NCBI RefSeq assembly: GCF_910592395.1
Contig: NC_088321.1
Coordinates: 6,074,001-6,138,000, forward strand
Source of the DNA: Lineus longissimus
Taxonomy: Eukaryota > Nemertea > Pilidiophora > Heteronemertea > Lineidae
Length of the DNA: 64,000 bases
Reading direction: 5' to 3'
The translations under genes were made by a program, and so were the position numbers. Under the pieces are notes generated by a model, which was not told the DNA's origin, searched no databases, and saw only the letters and a list, made by a program, of their open reading frames with translations. Of the stretch, positions 35,713-48,603 are shown one piece after another. Each line of letters begins with the position of its first letter. Positions within the stretch are counted from its first letter, which is position 1.

Positions 35713-37190
35713 CAGGTGCTTTTCGTCTGTTACAATAATCATGCAACAAATTGTAAGTATCTATCTTTGTTATGATAAGTGCTGTAAGAACATTTCAATG
35801 CATACGTAGTTTATTGTTTATTTACCGCATTGTCGGATTTCTTCTTCTTTTATCTCATTAACATTATTCGGACATCTTCAACGGCAAGAATATTTATTGA
35901 TGTTAACATCAACTAAGCAGACAACCACTATTTTCAGGTGGCAACTTTGGGTTGATAAGCGTGTACTCTCCAAGAAAATAAGACTAGAATGTGCTATTTG
36001 ATAATATCTAATTTAGTGATCACTCTTTGAGACAACAAGAAGAGCGAAACGTGGATTTATAGATGATCCCGGAGATAATGAAATAATTGCGAACTTACAC
36101 CTGCAGGCGTGCTGAAACTAATAAACGCACCGAAGAACATTATAGCTCAATGTAAAAAATATTTCAGACGCAAACAAGTTGCTTTTCCATTCCCATGCTT
36201 TCTGCTCATTTAGAAAGAGGGATCACTAAATTAGCTCTCAATATAAAGAGCCTGTTAGTTTCTCTCTTACTTCTTTAGATAGTGCCGTATTAAGTATAAG
36301 AGCAGTGCAATAATGACCCTGAAAATGGATCGGAGGCATGTGCCAGTCGAAGATGACGTTTTATGATCAATCAGGGGTCAGCACTGTGTATGGCCTCGAT
36401 TTAAACATTCGTTCTGGGCATGGGGTGTGGTTTTTAAAATGTAGTGAATCTAAAATCGTCCATTTTACCTAATTGTGAACAAAAGAGCATCTTGGCCTAC
36501 AGATTTTCTTTCTAAGATATAGCAAGACGTGTTCACCCGGTTTACGAAACTGTTATCATATGCGTCAAATTCTTTTCGGCTGATTTATGCCTGTGAAGTT
36601 GGCAAGCTATGAAACAATTAGGCGTGATGAATGGCGATCACAAAAGGGCATCCGAAATTTGGGTAGTAAGCGGTAGTGCCCCCTATCATCACCTAGGTCA
36701 TTAATGCCGCCACCACTGTATTGTTTGTCAGCATCACTCCGAAAACACGAAACACGAAAATGTTTGGCCTTGTGAATCATATTAGCCTCGGAGACCAAAA
36801 CGAGAGTGTACACGCACATTAACTACACTCCGTCATGCCACATGATACAGAAAAGTCAATCAGCGTCTTGTTGTGAATCATCGGGATCCGCTTAAAAAAA
36901 TCCAGAACATATCAGGCTTCGCTTCCCCCTGCGAGACACACCGATGAACTCAGAATGATATAAATGCATCTTCAAGTGATTTCTCGCCAAAACATCGATA
37001 AAGTTAGCGGACTGTCCCGAAGGTTTCCGAATGAGCACATGGAATATCTGACAAACATAAACAAAGATGGTAATTGGTTGAAGCCAAAAGCACGTGTGGA
37101 AAATCTCGTGCAAATAAAAGTCGCGTCCGGGATGGGCACGGTCATTCTTGTAACACTTCAAAATACACGAACTGCATGAATTGTTTACTA
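35713..37190. other. No gene recognised
   Basis: Open frames up to 89 codons on both strands near 36,892-37,179 lack motifs. No repeat structure seen. Confidence 0.35.
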
Positions 37191-37197
37191 CTTGTTC

Positions 37198-37461
37198 ATG
37201 GTTGGGTCGCCCTATATGTCCCGGGTTCTATGTGTTCAGCATGATGAGGTTCTATCAACCCGACTAACTTTATTTTTTCACGATAAACGTAATGGTGTCA
37301 TTGTTGTTACCGTTGTCGACAAAGATGCAATCTACAGGCTTAGAGATGCGCTGCACTTTCCTATCTTGAAGTGCAAAAATGGGACATTAGTTGAAAGCCA
37401 GGAAGCATTGTGCAATTTATTAGTGTATACACACAGAAGGTGCATAATCATTGGCCTGTAA
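37198..37461 (+). CDS. ORF of 87 codons, unknown
   Basis: ATG at 37,198 to TAA. The reading alternates charged and beta-branched residues as in a folded domain (VLCVQHDEVLSTRLTLFFHD, then VIVVTVVDKDAIYRLRDA). I recognise no family. It could be a terminal exon. Confidence 0.3.
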   Translation: MVGSPYMSRVLCVQHDEVLSTRLTLFFHDKRNGVIVVTVVDKDAIYRLRDALHFPILKCKNGTLVESQEALCNLLVYTHRRCIIIGL

Positions 37462-37681
37462 TGATCTTTTGAACCGATCATTGAAACGGCAGGCGATGTG
37501 TGGAGGATGACGTCATTGTCTTTACCGTTGTCGTTTATCGTTCGAGTTCTTAACCTCCCTGCTATCCCCCGAAAAAAAAAAAAATCGAATTTTAAAGAGA
37601 TAAGAGTTTTAAATAGATATCTGTATCAGTATTGAAAACGACAGGGTCATGTTACTGCTTTTTGCTACATACAGAATCCAT

Positions 37682-37746
37682 ATCGGATCTCGGATCTCGG
37701 ATTTCGGATTTCAGATTTCGGATTTCGGATTTCGGATCTCGGATGA
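37682..37746 (+). repeat. Short tandem repeat of CGGATYT units
   Basis: About eight imperfect 7-8 bp units (CGGATCT, CGGATTT). Confidence 0.85.
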
Positions 37747-38488
37747 TCCTTCCCGTCTTTCGTAGAACACAGCTCTGGAGCGCATTCCAACCACCTGCGA
37801 GCAGGAGATCATGAAGGAAACCTTATTTGGTAACCAAGGCATTCCGAGCTGCTGGAGGGTATATTAACCCAGGGCAAGCATGGGAAAGATTCAATTTCAT
37901 TCACTTTTATTCTCGACTTGTATGGATTATTACTTCTCCAATATATGAGCTACTTCAATCTTGTGGTTATTCAATCTGCTTCTTCTTTCAACATTTTACA
38001 GTGTGCATTGAACTTTTACTTACTTAGAGAAGGGTACTAGAACAGCTGGACATGTTGCACACTGTTCCAGATTGATTGATTTAAGACCATTCAAGCACAG
38101 ACCCGGATTTACAGTCATTTAGCTCTCCGTAACAATACGATATATAAAAAACAAGGAAACTATTACCCAAAAGGCATTAATAGTCTATTACAGAATAAAA
38201 GATTTTGCGCGGTGGGGCAAGATTAGCAATGAGCGTTATTGACTTCGCGAGGCGGCAACATGCTGACTTCAATAAAGTTAGCGTTAGTGTTTATCGTAGG
38301 ACTTCTTAACCTCTCTAAAGTTAGCGTTAGCATTTATCGTATGACTTAAAACCTCTCTTATGTCCAACTATAATATGACTTTATTTCTTTGTTGCTTTCG
38401 AATTCAGTGCATATAAACACTGAACAGCTACATATAGAATACGTTAATTTGGTAGATTCTGTAGAAATATGTTCGCTTTTTATAAAAA

Positions 38489-39120
38489 TTGGCACATAGT
38501 AGAAGCGTTTTTCTGGGTTCTTTCATAATGGAAATGTACATTACCATGTGGTTTTATCTACGTGGTGTTGCTGATATCTGTTCATCGACGTATATATGGC
38601 GTAAATCCGATTGTCTCAGCCAGTATACGTCGATGGTGCATTCGACTATAGATCAAACGTTAAAGTTCAAGAAAGGCCTCTCTCTCAGAAAGCAGGCAAG
38701 TGACTGGTTTGCTGAGGCGAAGAGTCCTGTGTTGGTGATCAACCAGGATGTCGGGGAAGAAGAGAAGGAGTTAGGTGATGAGGGACTCGGTGCCGAGGAA
38801 TCTGAGCAAATTGTTGCAAATTCAGACTTTAAACTTCGAAGCCGAGGCCGAGCAAGAAAAATAAGCAGTCACCACAGAAGAATTTAGACTTGTTCAATTG
38901 GCAGAGGAGAAAGCGTTTATGAGCTTTAACGGCAAAGGCGAAACGATGATTTGGAGGCTAAAAGTGAAAATCTCCACTGCCAAAGCAGAACTGTTGGCTA
39001 GATTTGTGGTCCCTGTTGGAAAACCTGTTAGTGTTTATAGGTCAAAATCAAGTTGCGCGTTTCTGAATCCGAGGGCAGTGTCAGTGGGATCCTACTAGAA
39101 TTGTCCTCTGAAGAGAACAG
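38489..39120 (+). pseudogene. Possible 5' part of a decayed retroelement gag
   Basis: A 38,489-38,887 open frame is hydrophilic and ends in a basic stretch (RSRGRARKISSHHRR). A second frame at 38,898-39,098 begins AEEKAFMSFNGKGETMIWR and resembles the charged helical region that precedes the conserved core in BEL/Pao-type gag. The order agrees with the gag core that follows at 40.7 kb. No ORF is intact. Confidence 0.35.
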
Positions 39121-39935
39121 TTCTAAAATTCCAAAATCCCAGGTCAAGGTATGACATAATCATAAAGTAAGTCATGTAATAGGTCTTGTCAACATGATGG
39201 AAGCAATTGTCTGATTACAAGGGGCAAAAGTTATAGGTGATGTCATTTTCACTGCTGTTTTAGATTTTACCAGAGATAGGCCTACAAAGTCGAAGTATTA
39301 AGTCCTAAATTCAGTTGAAAACAATTAAAAGTCGAATGATGGTGAAGCGAGAGGGCGTGTCAACGAGGTCAGGACACTTGGCACTTTCGCCAACATCTTT
39401 TCATCAGGAGATCTCTTGACCCCCTATTCTCGAATATCAGGGTCAGTCGTGTGCTCTTCTACCACACACATAAATCAAAAACTTGGTAATTTATAGGTGC
39501 CAAGTGAAAAGCCCTGAAGTTCAGGATGCTTTTGAGTTTAACTGCAAAAGCAAAAAAAAATGATTAAATTGAAAATCTCCACTGCCAATGTAGAACTGTT
39601 GGCTAGATTTGAGATCTAAGTTGGAATCCCGTTAGTAATACGTCAAAATCAAGTAGCGCGTTTCTGAATCCGAGAGCAGTGGGATCCTACTAGAATTGTC
39701 CTCCGAAGAGAACAGTTCTAAAATTCCAGAATCCCAGGTCAAGGTATGACATAATCATAAAGCAAGTCATGTAATAGGTCGTGTCAGCATGATAGAAGCA
39801 ATTGCCTGATTACAAGGGAAAATGTTGTAGGTGATGTCATTTTCACTGCTGTTTTAAATTTTACCAGAGATAGAAATATAAATTCGAAGAATTAAATCCT
39901 AAATTCAGAGGAAAACAATTAATTTAGGAAAAATA
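38966..39935 (+). repeat. Duplicated block of about 370 bp (offset 605 bp)
   Basis: 38,966-39,335 and 39,571-39,935 are diverged direct copies sharing GAAAATCTCCACTGCCAA, GCGCGTTTCTGAATCCGAG and CAGGTCAAGGTATGACATAA. The second copy has lost about 10 bases. The unit includes the charged gag-like frame. Confidence 0.8.
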
Positions 39936-40722
39936 TTAATTTTAGTTTAGTCTGTCTGCAGTTTGGCAAAATGAATATCTCAGTTACGTTGGCCATGGGC
40001 TGTGCAGTCGAGATCATCCGACGTGACAATTTTGATTGCTGCTCTAGTTGTTGGAGATGATTCAGTTTGGGGCATTAAGAGTGGAAGAATCAGATGTCCA
40101 TCAACCATATCCCGACCAGGGCGATATGGGGTCATATCCCAACGGGCAATATGGCGTCGGGCATCTTTCAGTCGTTTGCGTGCGGAGTGAGGGCTGCAAT
40201 CCCTCAAAGAAGGACTCCGAACCTCGTAGGATAGTGCCGAAGTCGACAAAGGCTGCTTCATGAGCCCAAGTCCCTTCGAACGTCATTTGATCATTCCTCC
40301 CATCCATTTGGTTGGATGTGGACTGGAATTGTTCCAGAACTGTTCAGACCTAGAACTGTTCAACTGTACCGATAGATCTGAACAGTTCCAACAATACAAT
40401 AGAAGGGAATGTTCTGTCACTGTTTCAACCAACACCACATTTCAATGGTTAGCGAGGTCTAGCCTAAATAAACAGATAGATCACTGTCATGATCAATTAT
40501 AAAATGACACATCTTTATCAATCGGATTATCCACCGAATACAAAATGAAATCGTGCCTATTTCACTGATTACCTCACCTGCCTATTTCAATTATGCAACC
40601 TGGCCCGGTACTCAGGATTTTAGAACTGTTCTCTTCAGAGGACAACTCTACTTTGAGTATTTAGATAGAGGTTCGCATAAACCTAGGGTGCAAATTAATG
40701 ACACGAGTACCTTGGTTCGCGG

Positions 40723-41700
40723 ATGTCAAAGGCAAAGGAAGCCTTCCAGGACATAATCAGAAAACAGAATGAAATAACCGAGTCGCTCGCTGGTGAAAGA
40801 AAATTTGAAAACGTCGTTGCCAGCACGAACCATTCTGTACAGTCTTTTCAGGCGACCCAATGCAGTTTAGGTTCCTTGTGCGAGCATTTGAGCATGGCGT
40901 TATCGACAGGACTGATAGCCTCAAGGATCGCATTTACTACCTCAAGCAATACACTTCTGAGGAGCCTCAAGAGTTGGTGAGAAGTTGCATCCACATTGAT
41001 CCGGCAAAGGGCTACAAAAGGGATATGGTGCTCTTGAGGTCAAACTTTGATGATGAGTACTGCATTTCTACTTCCTTCGTTGAGAGATCAGAGCAATAAA
41101 ATGGCCAAATATCAAAGCAGATGATGCAGTAGGAATAAAGAAAGTACCTTGTTTTTGCTTGGTTGCTTTATAAGATAAAATACATAGAATACATGAGGGA
41201 ACTCGATCGACCACCCCAAAACATGAAGGAACTAAATTCTCTAAACTTCCGTTCAAAATGAGACCTCAATGGCAGAGCCGTGCTCTATTAGACATTTCCG
41301 ATGACAACAAAAGGACAAAATTCTAAGACTTGGTCAGGTTCGTTGACAGATAGTAAATAAACCCGTGTTTGGGTCAATCGTTGACAGTAAAGACGTCTCC
41401 CAGGAGAAAACCAAGCTGAAGTATAGGAATAATTATCCGGCAAAGAGTAGCTTTGCAACTTCGTATAAGTGTAGTTAGGCCAAGTTCTGATTCGAATAGT
41501 GACAGAAGTGATGTTTGAAAAGCAGATAGTGAATCCACTACCATGCCTGTACTGCAAACATGGCAAAGGTGTTCATGGCTTGGATGCAAACGCTTACAAA
41601 GCAAGTCAAACGATGACAAGATCAACTTTCTTATATCGCACAGGCTGTGTTTTGGCTGCTTGACAATGGTCATGTGGACATAAACTGTACTGATATGTGA
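40723..41700 (+). pseudogene. Decayed BEL/Pao-like gag
   Basis: The plus strand reads, across frameshifts and stops, the core seen in gag proteins of BEL/Pao-like elements: FSGDPMQFRFLVRAFEHGV at about 40,845, then YYLKQYTSEEPQELVRSC, a NMKEL motif near 41,220, and further on a zinc-knuckle-like HRLCFGCL at about 41,640. At least three frame changes and several stops make it non-functional. By family knowledge gag packages the element's RNA. Described as a relic only. Confidence 0.65.
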
Positions 41701-41835
41701 GGTAGATCCAAAAATTGGACACTACCATATCGGAGGTGAGAAACTGTTGCACGTCTAGGCTCGTTTTGGAATAATATGCAATGCCAATCATGCCAGTCAC
41801 AGTCAGGACTGTGAACAGTAACAAGAAGGTTGTCA

Positions 41836-42215
41836 CGTACGCCTTTCTCGATTCAGGGAGTTCGGCTTCCTGTTGTACGAAAAAGATTAATGCGAAATCT
41901 TAAACTTCGAGGACCTAAGGTCAGAGTAAATCTATCAACATTGTCTATAAGTCTAAGTCCACTATGAGTTACTTGATGAGAGGCGTAGAAGTTAGTCGGC
42001 TAGGATCTGGAGTCTTCGCTAATTTAACTCCCCGCGTTGTTTACTCAGTCTGAGTTACCCGCCAGTAAGGACGACATACCTGCAAGTGGGCATTAACAAA
42101 TGGCCCTACTTGAGAGAAGTGATCATCCCAGAAATTGATGCAGACGTTGACTTGCTGCTTGGTTATAACGTACCAATGGCCATGGCACCTTGTGAGAGTA
42201 TTAAAAGTCGAGACA
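41836..42215 (+). pseudogene. Decayed retropepsin of the same BEL/Pao-like element
   Basis: FLDSGSSAS near 41,850 carries the Asp-Ser-Gly of a retroviral-type aspartic protease. About 230 bp later the conserved downstream block is seen (KWPYLREVIIPEIDADVDLL, then a GYNVPMAM motif). Stops and frame changes lie between. The gag-then-protease order supports one decayed element from about 38.5 to 42.2 kb; reverse transcriptase was not found. Confidence 0.6.
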
Positions 42216-42259
42216 ATGGTTAGAACTGTCTTATGTTAAACCAGGCAATGAGGCAGGAA

Positions 42260-44240
42260 ACATCAATAGTTTTCGAGTCTCTGTGAATAAGTTGTGCTTT
42301 CAAGATGAGCAGTTAGATCAGAAAGTTAATTGTCGAAAATTTGGGCACTGGTATATATGAATTGTCACAAGGTGATAACCAAGTTTTGGAATCAGCTTGA
42401 ATTGGCAGGTCCGATTGCACTATGAGTGATCGCTGTGCTCTCAGTCGGCGTCAACACGAAAATACAAGATTGTTTGAGTCACGTTTTTCCGTGATTCACG
42501 AACACCCATCATACCAGCAACATTTTCGTTTCATCCTTCGGTTCTATTTGTGTCCGATCAAAAGTCGAGGTTCCATAATGAGCAACGACGTCGGCGGAAT
42601 CCCCAGACACAACAATAAACAACAGTGGCCACGTGAGGTGTGTGAATTTGCCCACGAAAGTGACTAAAATCACACTGTTATGCCGATAGCGACCCTCATG
42701 AAAAGCGAATTCAAGTATTTTTCAACCCCCAACAACAACGGCGGGAAGGGACTAAACCAAATGTATGTAGCTGTGTAAATGTCAGTTGTGCGGATGTTTT
42801 TGTTTTCATGCGGAAGTTTTCTGAAACCATGCTTGTTTTCGAGTCGGGTGTCATCCAATCACGGTTTTCATTGATTCGGTTTACATGATTAAACATACCC
42901 GTTTTTTCTTGATTTGGCAAATACAGTTTTATCGTGATCTATATATTCTTAATGAATCACGCTTTGTGCTGATTTGCTGCAATAATGATTTTTCCAGATT
43001 TTTTTATTGGGATTTGATGGGAACTCGATGCCGAAAGGCCTTAAGAGATCACCATTTGCTCTGCCTAACCAGAACGACGCTAGCTCATCATTATAACTAA
43101 TTCAGAAATCTCATCCTGTTTCCAAAATACAATAGATAATACAGAAATATATGATTGATTCATCATCTTATGTCAAATAAATAGTATATAAATTTAAAAT
43201 CAACTATCAAACTGCCAAAGGAGAGCTCCTCAAAGATAATTTGTGAGGAGTTTCTCATCATTGAACAAAAACCAAACGTTAGGACTGGGAGGTAGCCACG
43301 TGATTTATCTGCATAATTAATTCATAATACCCCAACCGTATTCTAAGTTGAACAGCTGAGTTCAGGGGATGCTTGGAACAGCCTGTACCGGCACACGTGC
43401 TTAACCTACCGGTATCTATTCACACCAGTCATGGTGTTTACCTTCTCTGGATCCTGCATCAACAATTATTAAAACAAGGTGTTTTTGTTGCATGGATTGA
43501 ATATTGGGAACACCAAGGATGACCAGGCTGTGTATTATATGTAGGAAAATACACCTGGGGACCGTTGCACTCGTTGTGCTTCGTTGCTTTCTTTGCGCAA
43601 AGTCCAGTAAGACATATAAATGTGCCCATGTGATATTATGCGTTGCGCCCGTTACCCATTAGGCGAATTGATTTCACCAGGATCGGATGAAATGTATCCC
43701 AACATGAAGCGATCACAGTCCGCCAAAAGCTGCTTTTGATGAGCACGTTCAGAAACTTAAAACATGAACAAATCAATTCTTGACAACAATAGACCTGAGA
43801 AGATGCAACAGACCTGAGAACATAAACATTTAGGGGTAAAAGACATACACGTAGGCTCTGAAATCGTCGGATGTCGTTTATCGTTGCACCCATCGCGACT
43901 GAGGGACATACATTACTTAGAAGATGATCTGCAAAGAAGTCCTCTAAACTTACAATCAGGTTACATTGCCATTGCAATTGTCCCCCCCCCCCCCTTCCCA
44001 TATTCTCTGGTCATCTTTTCCATCTTTTCAAACAAGTACTTCTCCACTGGTCAATTTCTAGTTAATTTATAATACCCCAACCGTATTCCCAAAACAAGAG
44101 GCTTAGTTCGGTCCATCTGAGTGTACACATAATTTCATATAATGAGTGCGATTACAAGTTGAAGGGTGTTACAGAGAGTAAATCTTACTAGTTGTGATGG
44201 GTCATTCGACAGACTCAACCCAGTAGACAACCAGTAACTA
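42260..44240. other. No gene recognised
   Basis: A run of 13 C lies at 43,982-43,994. Open frames up to 121 codons overlap on both strands without motifs. Confidence 0.35.
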
Positions 44241-44243
44241 CTA

Positions 44244-44700
44244 CTATATCTGGACCTTTACATCAAATCCGTTGAAGTTCAGTTTGAGACAAACCAGTCC
44301 ATTAGATGCCTGATCACATCCTAGGACAACTAGTAAATGCAGTCTGGACCTTTGTATCAATTCCTTGTACAGGTTGTGAAAAACCAGTCCAGTCGATGCA
44401 TGGTCACAACTTAAGGCAGTGGGTGATATGAATAAAGACTAGCAATTGCTTTTACTGAAAACCCCATGTACATTTACACTAGGCCTTTCTGTACAAAACT
44501 GAAGTAAAATCATTTACTAGTCTTTATTCTTATCACCCAATATGGACCTTTACATCAAATCATTTTAAGTGCATTTTGAGACAAACCAGCTCAGTATCAA
44601 AATGCATGGTCACAACCTTGGGGCAAGTTGTAAAGGCAATCTGGACCGTTACATCAATTCCTTTGAAGTGTAGGTTGGTTGTGACAACTAGTCCAGCGAA
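44244..44700 (+). repeat. Diverged ~98-bp tandem repeat split by a MITE
   Basis: Four units starting TCTGGACCTTTACATCAA (44,244; 44,342; about 44,541; 44,639) with a later ACCAGTCCA block and a GGTCACAAC block. The second and third units are separated by the insertion at 44,424-44,539. Confidence 0.7.
44424..44539. mobile_element. ~116-bp MITE
   Basis: The ends GGGTGATATGAATAAAGACT and the complement form about 22-bp inverted repeats with one or two mismatches. It interrupts the tandem repeat. No target duplication seen. Confidence 0.6.
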
Positions 44701-44839
44701 CATGGTCCAGCCTAAGCCGGTACAGCCATGCAGTAATTGCCGTCGGCTTTACATCAGGGACAACCAACCAGTTTCAAAGTGCAAGGCGAGGATCAAGTCC
44801 AAGGGGTATGATTTTCTTAGCCCGCATTGATAGCGAGTA

Positions 44840-46320
44840 AAAACTTAACAGATACACTGATTTTCTTGCAAACCAACTGCTACATATTGTTTTTTTATTC
44901 AATCTATTTTGAGTTTTAAAAGTATTAATGTGAAAATTGAATTTTTTAAAGGAATTATCCCCTAATGACTTCCAATGGACCGCGACAAATTCAGCGTTCA
45001 ATCAATTATCCAAATCGTCTGTCGGTTATCGAGCGGAAACGGAATTCAAGATGGCCTCCGTGGCGGCCAAATTCCCCTAGTATTAGTCACATGACTCCTA
45101 CGTCATTGGCGCCGGTAAAAGTAAACACGACCGACATGGCGTGAGTTGTCTAAGTCAGAGAAGAAGGGTAGGTTTTATGGCAGTTGATAATGAATGCGAC
45201 CAGAACCACTGAGATTTGGAGGTATATATGTCCGTAACAGGACTGACACAAAATCAACTAGTAATTGACAAGGATCAGGGATAAACGGTGTTGTAGTTCT
45301 ACTCTCTGCAGATGGGTAACCTCCAGACAGAAGTTAGGAAGAAAGTACCTTTAAGATATAGCGAAGTCAAAATGTACGAGAATACAACTAGACTGGCACT
45401 GGGAGTGCAGTGGGACTCCCCCCCTCGGAATCCCCTACCTGCATGACGCACCAGACCAGAAAATGATTAGAAATCAATGACTTGGCCCAAATGTGTCATG
45501 ATTACGTGATCTCCGTCATGAATGCATCTGCTGAGAAATAAGTTTCAACAAATAGCACGTGGTAATATTTACTGCAGCCTAAATATAGAAACAGACAATG
45601 ACAGGTGGTATTTCTACTCATGAGCGATCGATCGTAAACAATGCCATGTTTTTATTTCAGCGCATGCGCAGTACATCGACTCGGATCGTTGATGATCTAG
45701 CCTATCCCCCCCCCCCCCCCACACACACACGCACACACAATTGGACCACTGAAGCGAGAGAGGTTTCTCTGATAATTGACGGAACAAGTGGAGTCAACGG
45801 ACGACGACACCCACATCCACGCACGGGCCACGGCATAATGCCCCCGATTTTCTGCATAGTGTTCAATAATTCCTTAACAGATCGAGGCTCTTTTCCCCAG
45901 TCAAAGACTTCCAGTGGCCCCACTGGCGTACTTATATACTCTCAATGGATAATAAAATGATTTTGGATGGTTGGTTATGACTTCGAAACAAATTAGTGGT
46001 AATTACTTTTATCATAAACCCTAAACCTAAGTGAAGTGATCCGGCAGACAAGACCATGAAAACCTCCCAAAGATTTCCCAAAAATGCATTCAAATTCAAC
46101 CAAAATTACGGACAGTGCTCCAGGGACCGGCTTCTGCATGTATAAGACAATACAAACCCCACTGCTCTTCATAACTTTGCAGACTTTATCTTGAGAGAAA
46201 TGTGTGCAAGATGCATGAAACATTTATCGCATGATCTGAGCGTGCAATACAAACGTTCAATAAAAATATTTTATTGCACGATATTGCTCAAGATCATTTC
46301 TCGTGCAATCCAGACTCTGA
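44840..46320. other. No gene recognised; simple repeats
   Basis: Contains a run of 15 C followed by (CA)n at 45,706-45,740. The GC-richer patch at 45,030-45,170 could be a promoter, but no transcript could be traced from it. Confidence 0.35.
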
Positions 46321-46328
46321 CTGTTGAA

Positions 46329-47071
46329 CGGCTGTTATAAAACGCGGATTCCGCGGAAATCCTCGCGGATTCCGCGGAAATCCTCGGAAAAATCACAAAG
46401 CCGCCAGTAAATACGCGCATGATATTTAATGATAATTATATTATACAAATAACAACATAAACCATAAATCGGAGGCAAGAACTACCAGTTATCTGCACAT
46501 TTCATCGGTCAGATTTTAATCCTCTGGAGCGCCATTCATGCCATTCCGATCGACTCTTCCCTTCTTTTTTCTTGGTGTTGATAAACTTTGCATGTTATCT
46601 TCGACACCACCATGGTTCCTTCCCTAACGGAACACATTACGAGGCTGCTTTCAAGTGTGATTGATGCCCGGATTGATGTACGTTACGGTATATGCCTCCT
46701 TCAAATATAAGTCGATGACGAACTGAATTCTGGTCTACGAAAATGTTTTAGGACAATCTCCTTGCAGCTCGAACCTAACCAACCATATGCGACTGCACAT
46801 TGGAGTCTATTTTAAGCAATCACAAAAACTTACTTCGCGGCCCGTCTAGAGTATAAGTTTATTTCAAACTACAAGGTGCTTGTGATTTACGGCGCATACA
46901 GCGCACCATATAACGGGGATTCCCAAAGACCTTGTCACCAGGAGTACTTCATGCGCACAACAATGCACACTATTAATATGAAAAACTCTCACCTGCGGTT
47001 CAGGTAGCCACCCTGTAGCCAAGTTAGATTTTTCCGCGGATTTCCGCGGAATCCGCGTTTTATAACAGCCG
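46329..47071. mobile_element. 743-bp TIR element with 8-bp target duplication
   Basis: The ends CGGCTGTTATAAAACGCGGA and the complement are flanked by a perfect direct duplication CTGTTGAA (46,321-46,328 and 47,072-47,079). The left arm repeats a 21-bp GCGGATTCCGCGGAAATCC unit twice, so the arm itself is a short tandem array, as in the foldback elements. No ORF. Confidence 0.8.
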
Positions 47072-47079
47072 CTGTTGAA

Positions 47080-48200
47080 AGACAGTTGACTTTTAAGTCA
47101 TTTTCATTGTCGTCCTTTTTCTACATTATTGCGTTGGAATTCAGCCATGTCGCGAAGTCACGACGATGTCATGAGGTTGTGACGTCGTCAACTCAGGTCT
47201 CAGTAGGGAGGGTTTTTTTGTATTCATGCGCGGCCAACTCCTAACCGTAATTCCTAAAAAATCATTGATTTCTTGGTCCTCATAGTATGCCAGTGTTGAT
47301 TTAGCAGTTGTTTTGGCAAGGACATATTTTTTTTGAGTTTTCCGAAACCTAGAGCGCTACTCAATAGGCGGTTAACAAGAAACTACGCATTATACTGTTG
47401 TTGCCGACGTATGTGTACACTGAACTTGGGATGTGCGTCGGCCCCGTGTTGAAATGACGTCCAGTGTCAGTTGGTGCGTTTTTCGCTGATTTGTGCAAAA
47501 TTCAACATATCTCAAAAGTTCAATGGTTGACCCTCGATTTTTTTTAATTTAGTGTTGCGTAAGCAACTGTCTTTCACGGGAGGATGGTCACAGTAAGAAT
47601 TATTTAGGAAGAAATGTATAATATCTGGGGTTTTCCGTGATTGTCCGGCCGAATTGGCAATATTGCCCGAAAGCTCTCGACCTGCGGTCTCGAGTTTTCC
47701 GGTCGTAGAAAATCATCTCGTGCAATCTGGCTACCCGGATCAGCCACTCGTGTGGTTTTCTTATTGTATCGATAATTAAATCCACTCGAATCATTAATGA
47801 ACAAACCACAGACTTAATACCAATATGAAAACTAGAGGCATCTACAAGTAAAGTAATTTGTTACACTAACAACAAAATAAGACGATCCATGGCCATTTTA
47901 AAGCTGCATTCGTTATGTGATGATTCTTAACAGAGCTGGTCTTCATACAGTCAAAACGGTCAGAATTCAGATTATTGCACAATCACTTCCAGTGAGGCTA
48001 TCGATGGAAATGGATTGTGGATGCTGGTTGCCAGTGGATTGACAACGGTATCAAATCAATAAGAGGAGATTCCTTACAAAGGGAATTTATCCATTAGATC
48101 ATTAATGATCAGATAACACCCATAAAGGAACATTTTACCACAAACATGAACATTGGAAGCAGTTACAAACACACAGATCAATGGTTTGAAATTTATCACA
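47080..48200. other. No gene recognised; diverged repeat
   Basis: The stretch at about 48,005-48,100 (GGATTGTGGATGCTGGTTGC onward) is a diverged copy of 57,085-57,170, where it follows a DIRS-end-like sequence. Nothing else supported. Confidence 0.35.
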
Positions 48201-48209
48201 ATAGTGGCT

Positions 48210-48495
48210 CCACACAACGTCTATATGGGGAACTTCCATTTTTGAGGAAAAGCGACACCAAACGTCTATTTGAGTTATTAACAAAAAGCTGAAAACACGA
48301 CAATATAATGTTTATTTGAGATACGAGCGCCACCAAACGTCTATTTGAGTGTATGTCTATTTGAGATACGACACAATATGTTTATTTCAGGTACGTCTCC
48401 GTTAAAACGAGCGCCACCAAACGTCAATTCGAGTCATAACACAACATAAAATGTCTATTTGAGACAACCTCTATTTATGCGGAAATAACCGCCCC
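48210..48495 (-). repeat. Degenerate tandem repeats ending in a transposon-like terminus
   Basis: Repeats of GCGCCACCAAACGTCTATTT run up to a terminus which, read on the minus strand, begins GGGGCGGTTATTTCCGC. This resembles the ends of the 640-bp element at 18,521. The other end was not found. Confidence 0.4.
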
Positions 48496-48603
48496 TGTTG
48501 TCAAAAAAACGATCAAAGTTATTCGGGAAGAAAGTTTTCAAGAAACTGCACACAAAGGCCAAGGGCACAAAGAAAGCTAAAGAAATTCGCCATGGTTTGA
48601 CTA

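Noticed and set aside
41068-41836. Minus-strand open frames of 62-99 codons
   Set aside because: They lie opposite the decayed gag, which has recognisable motifs on the plus strand.
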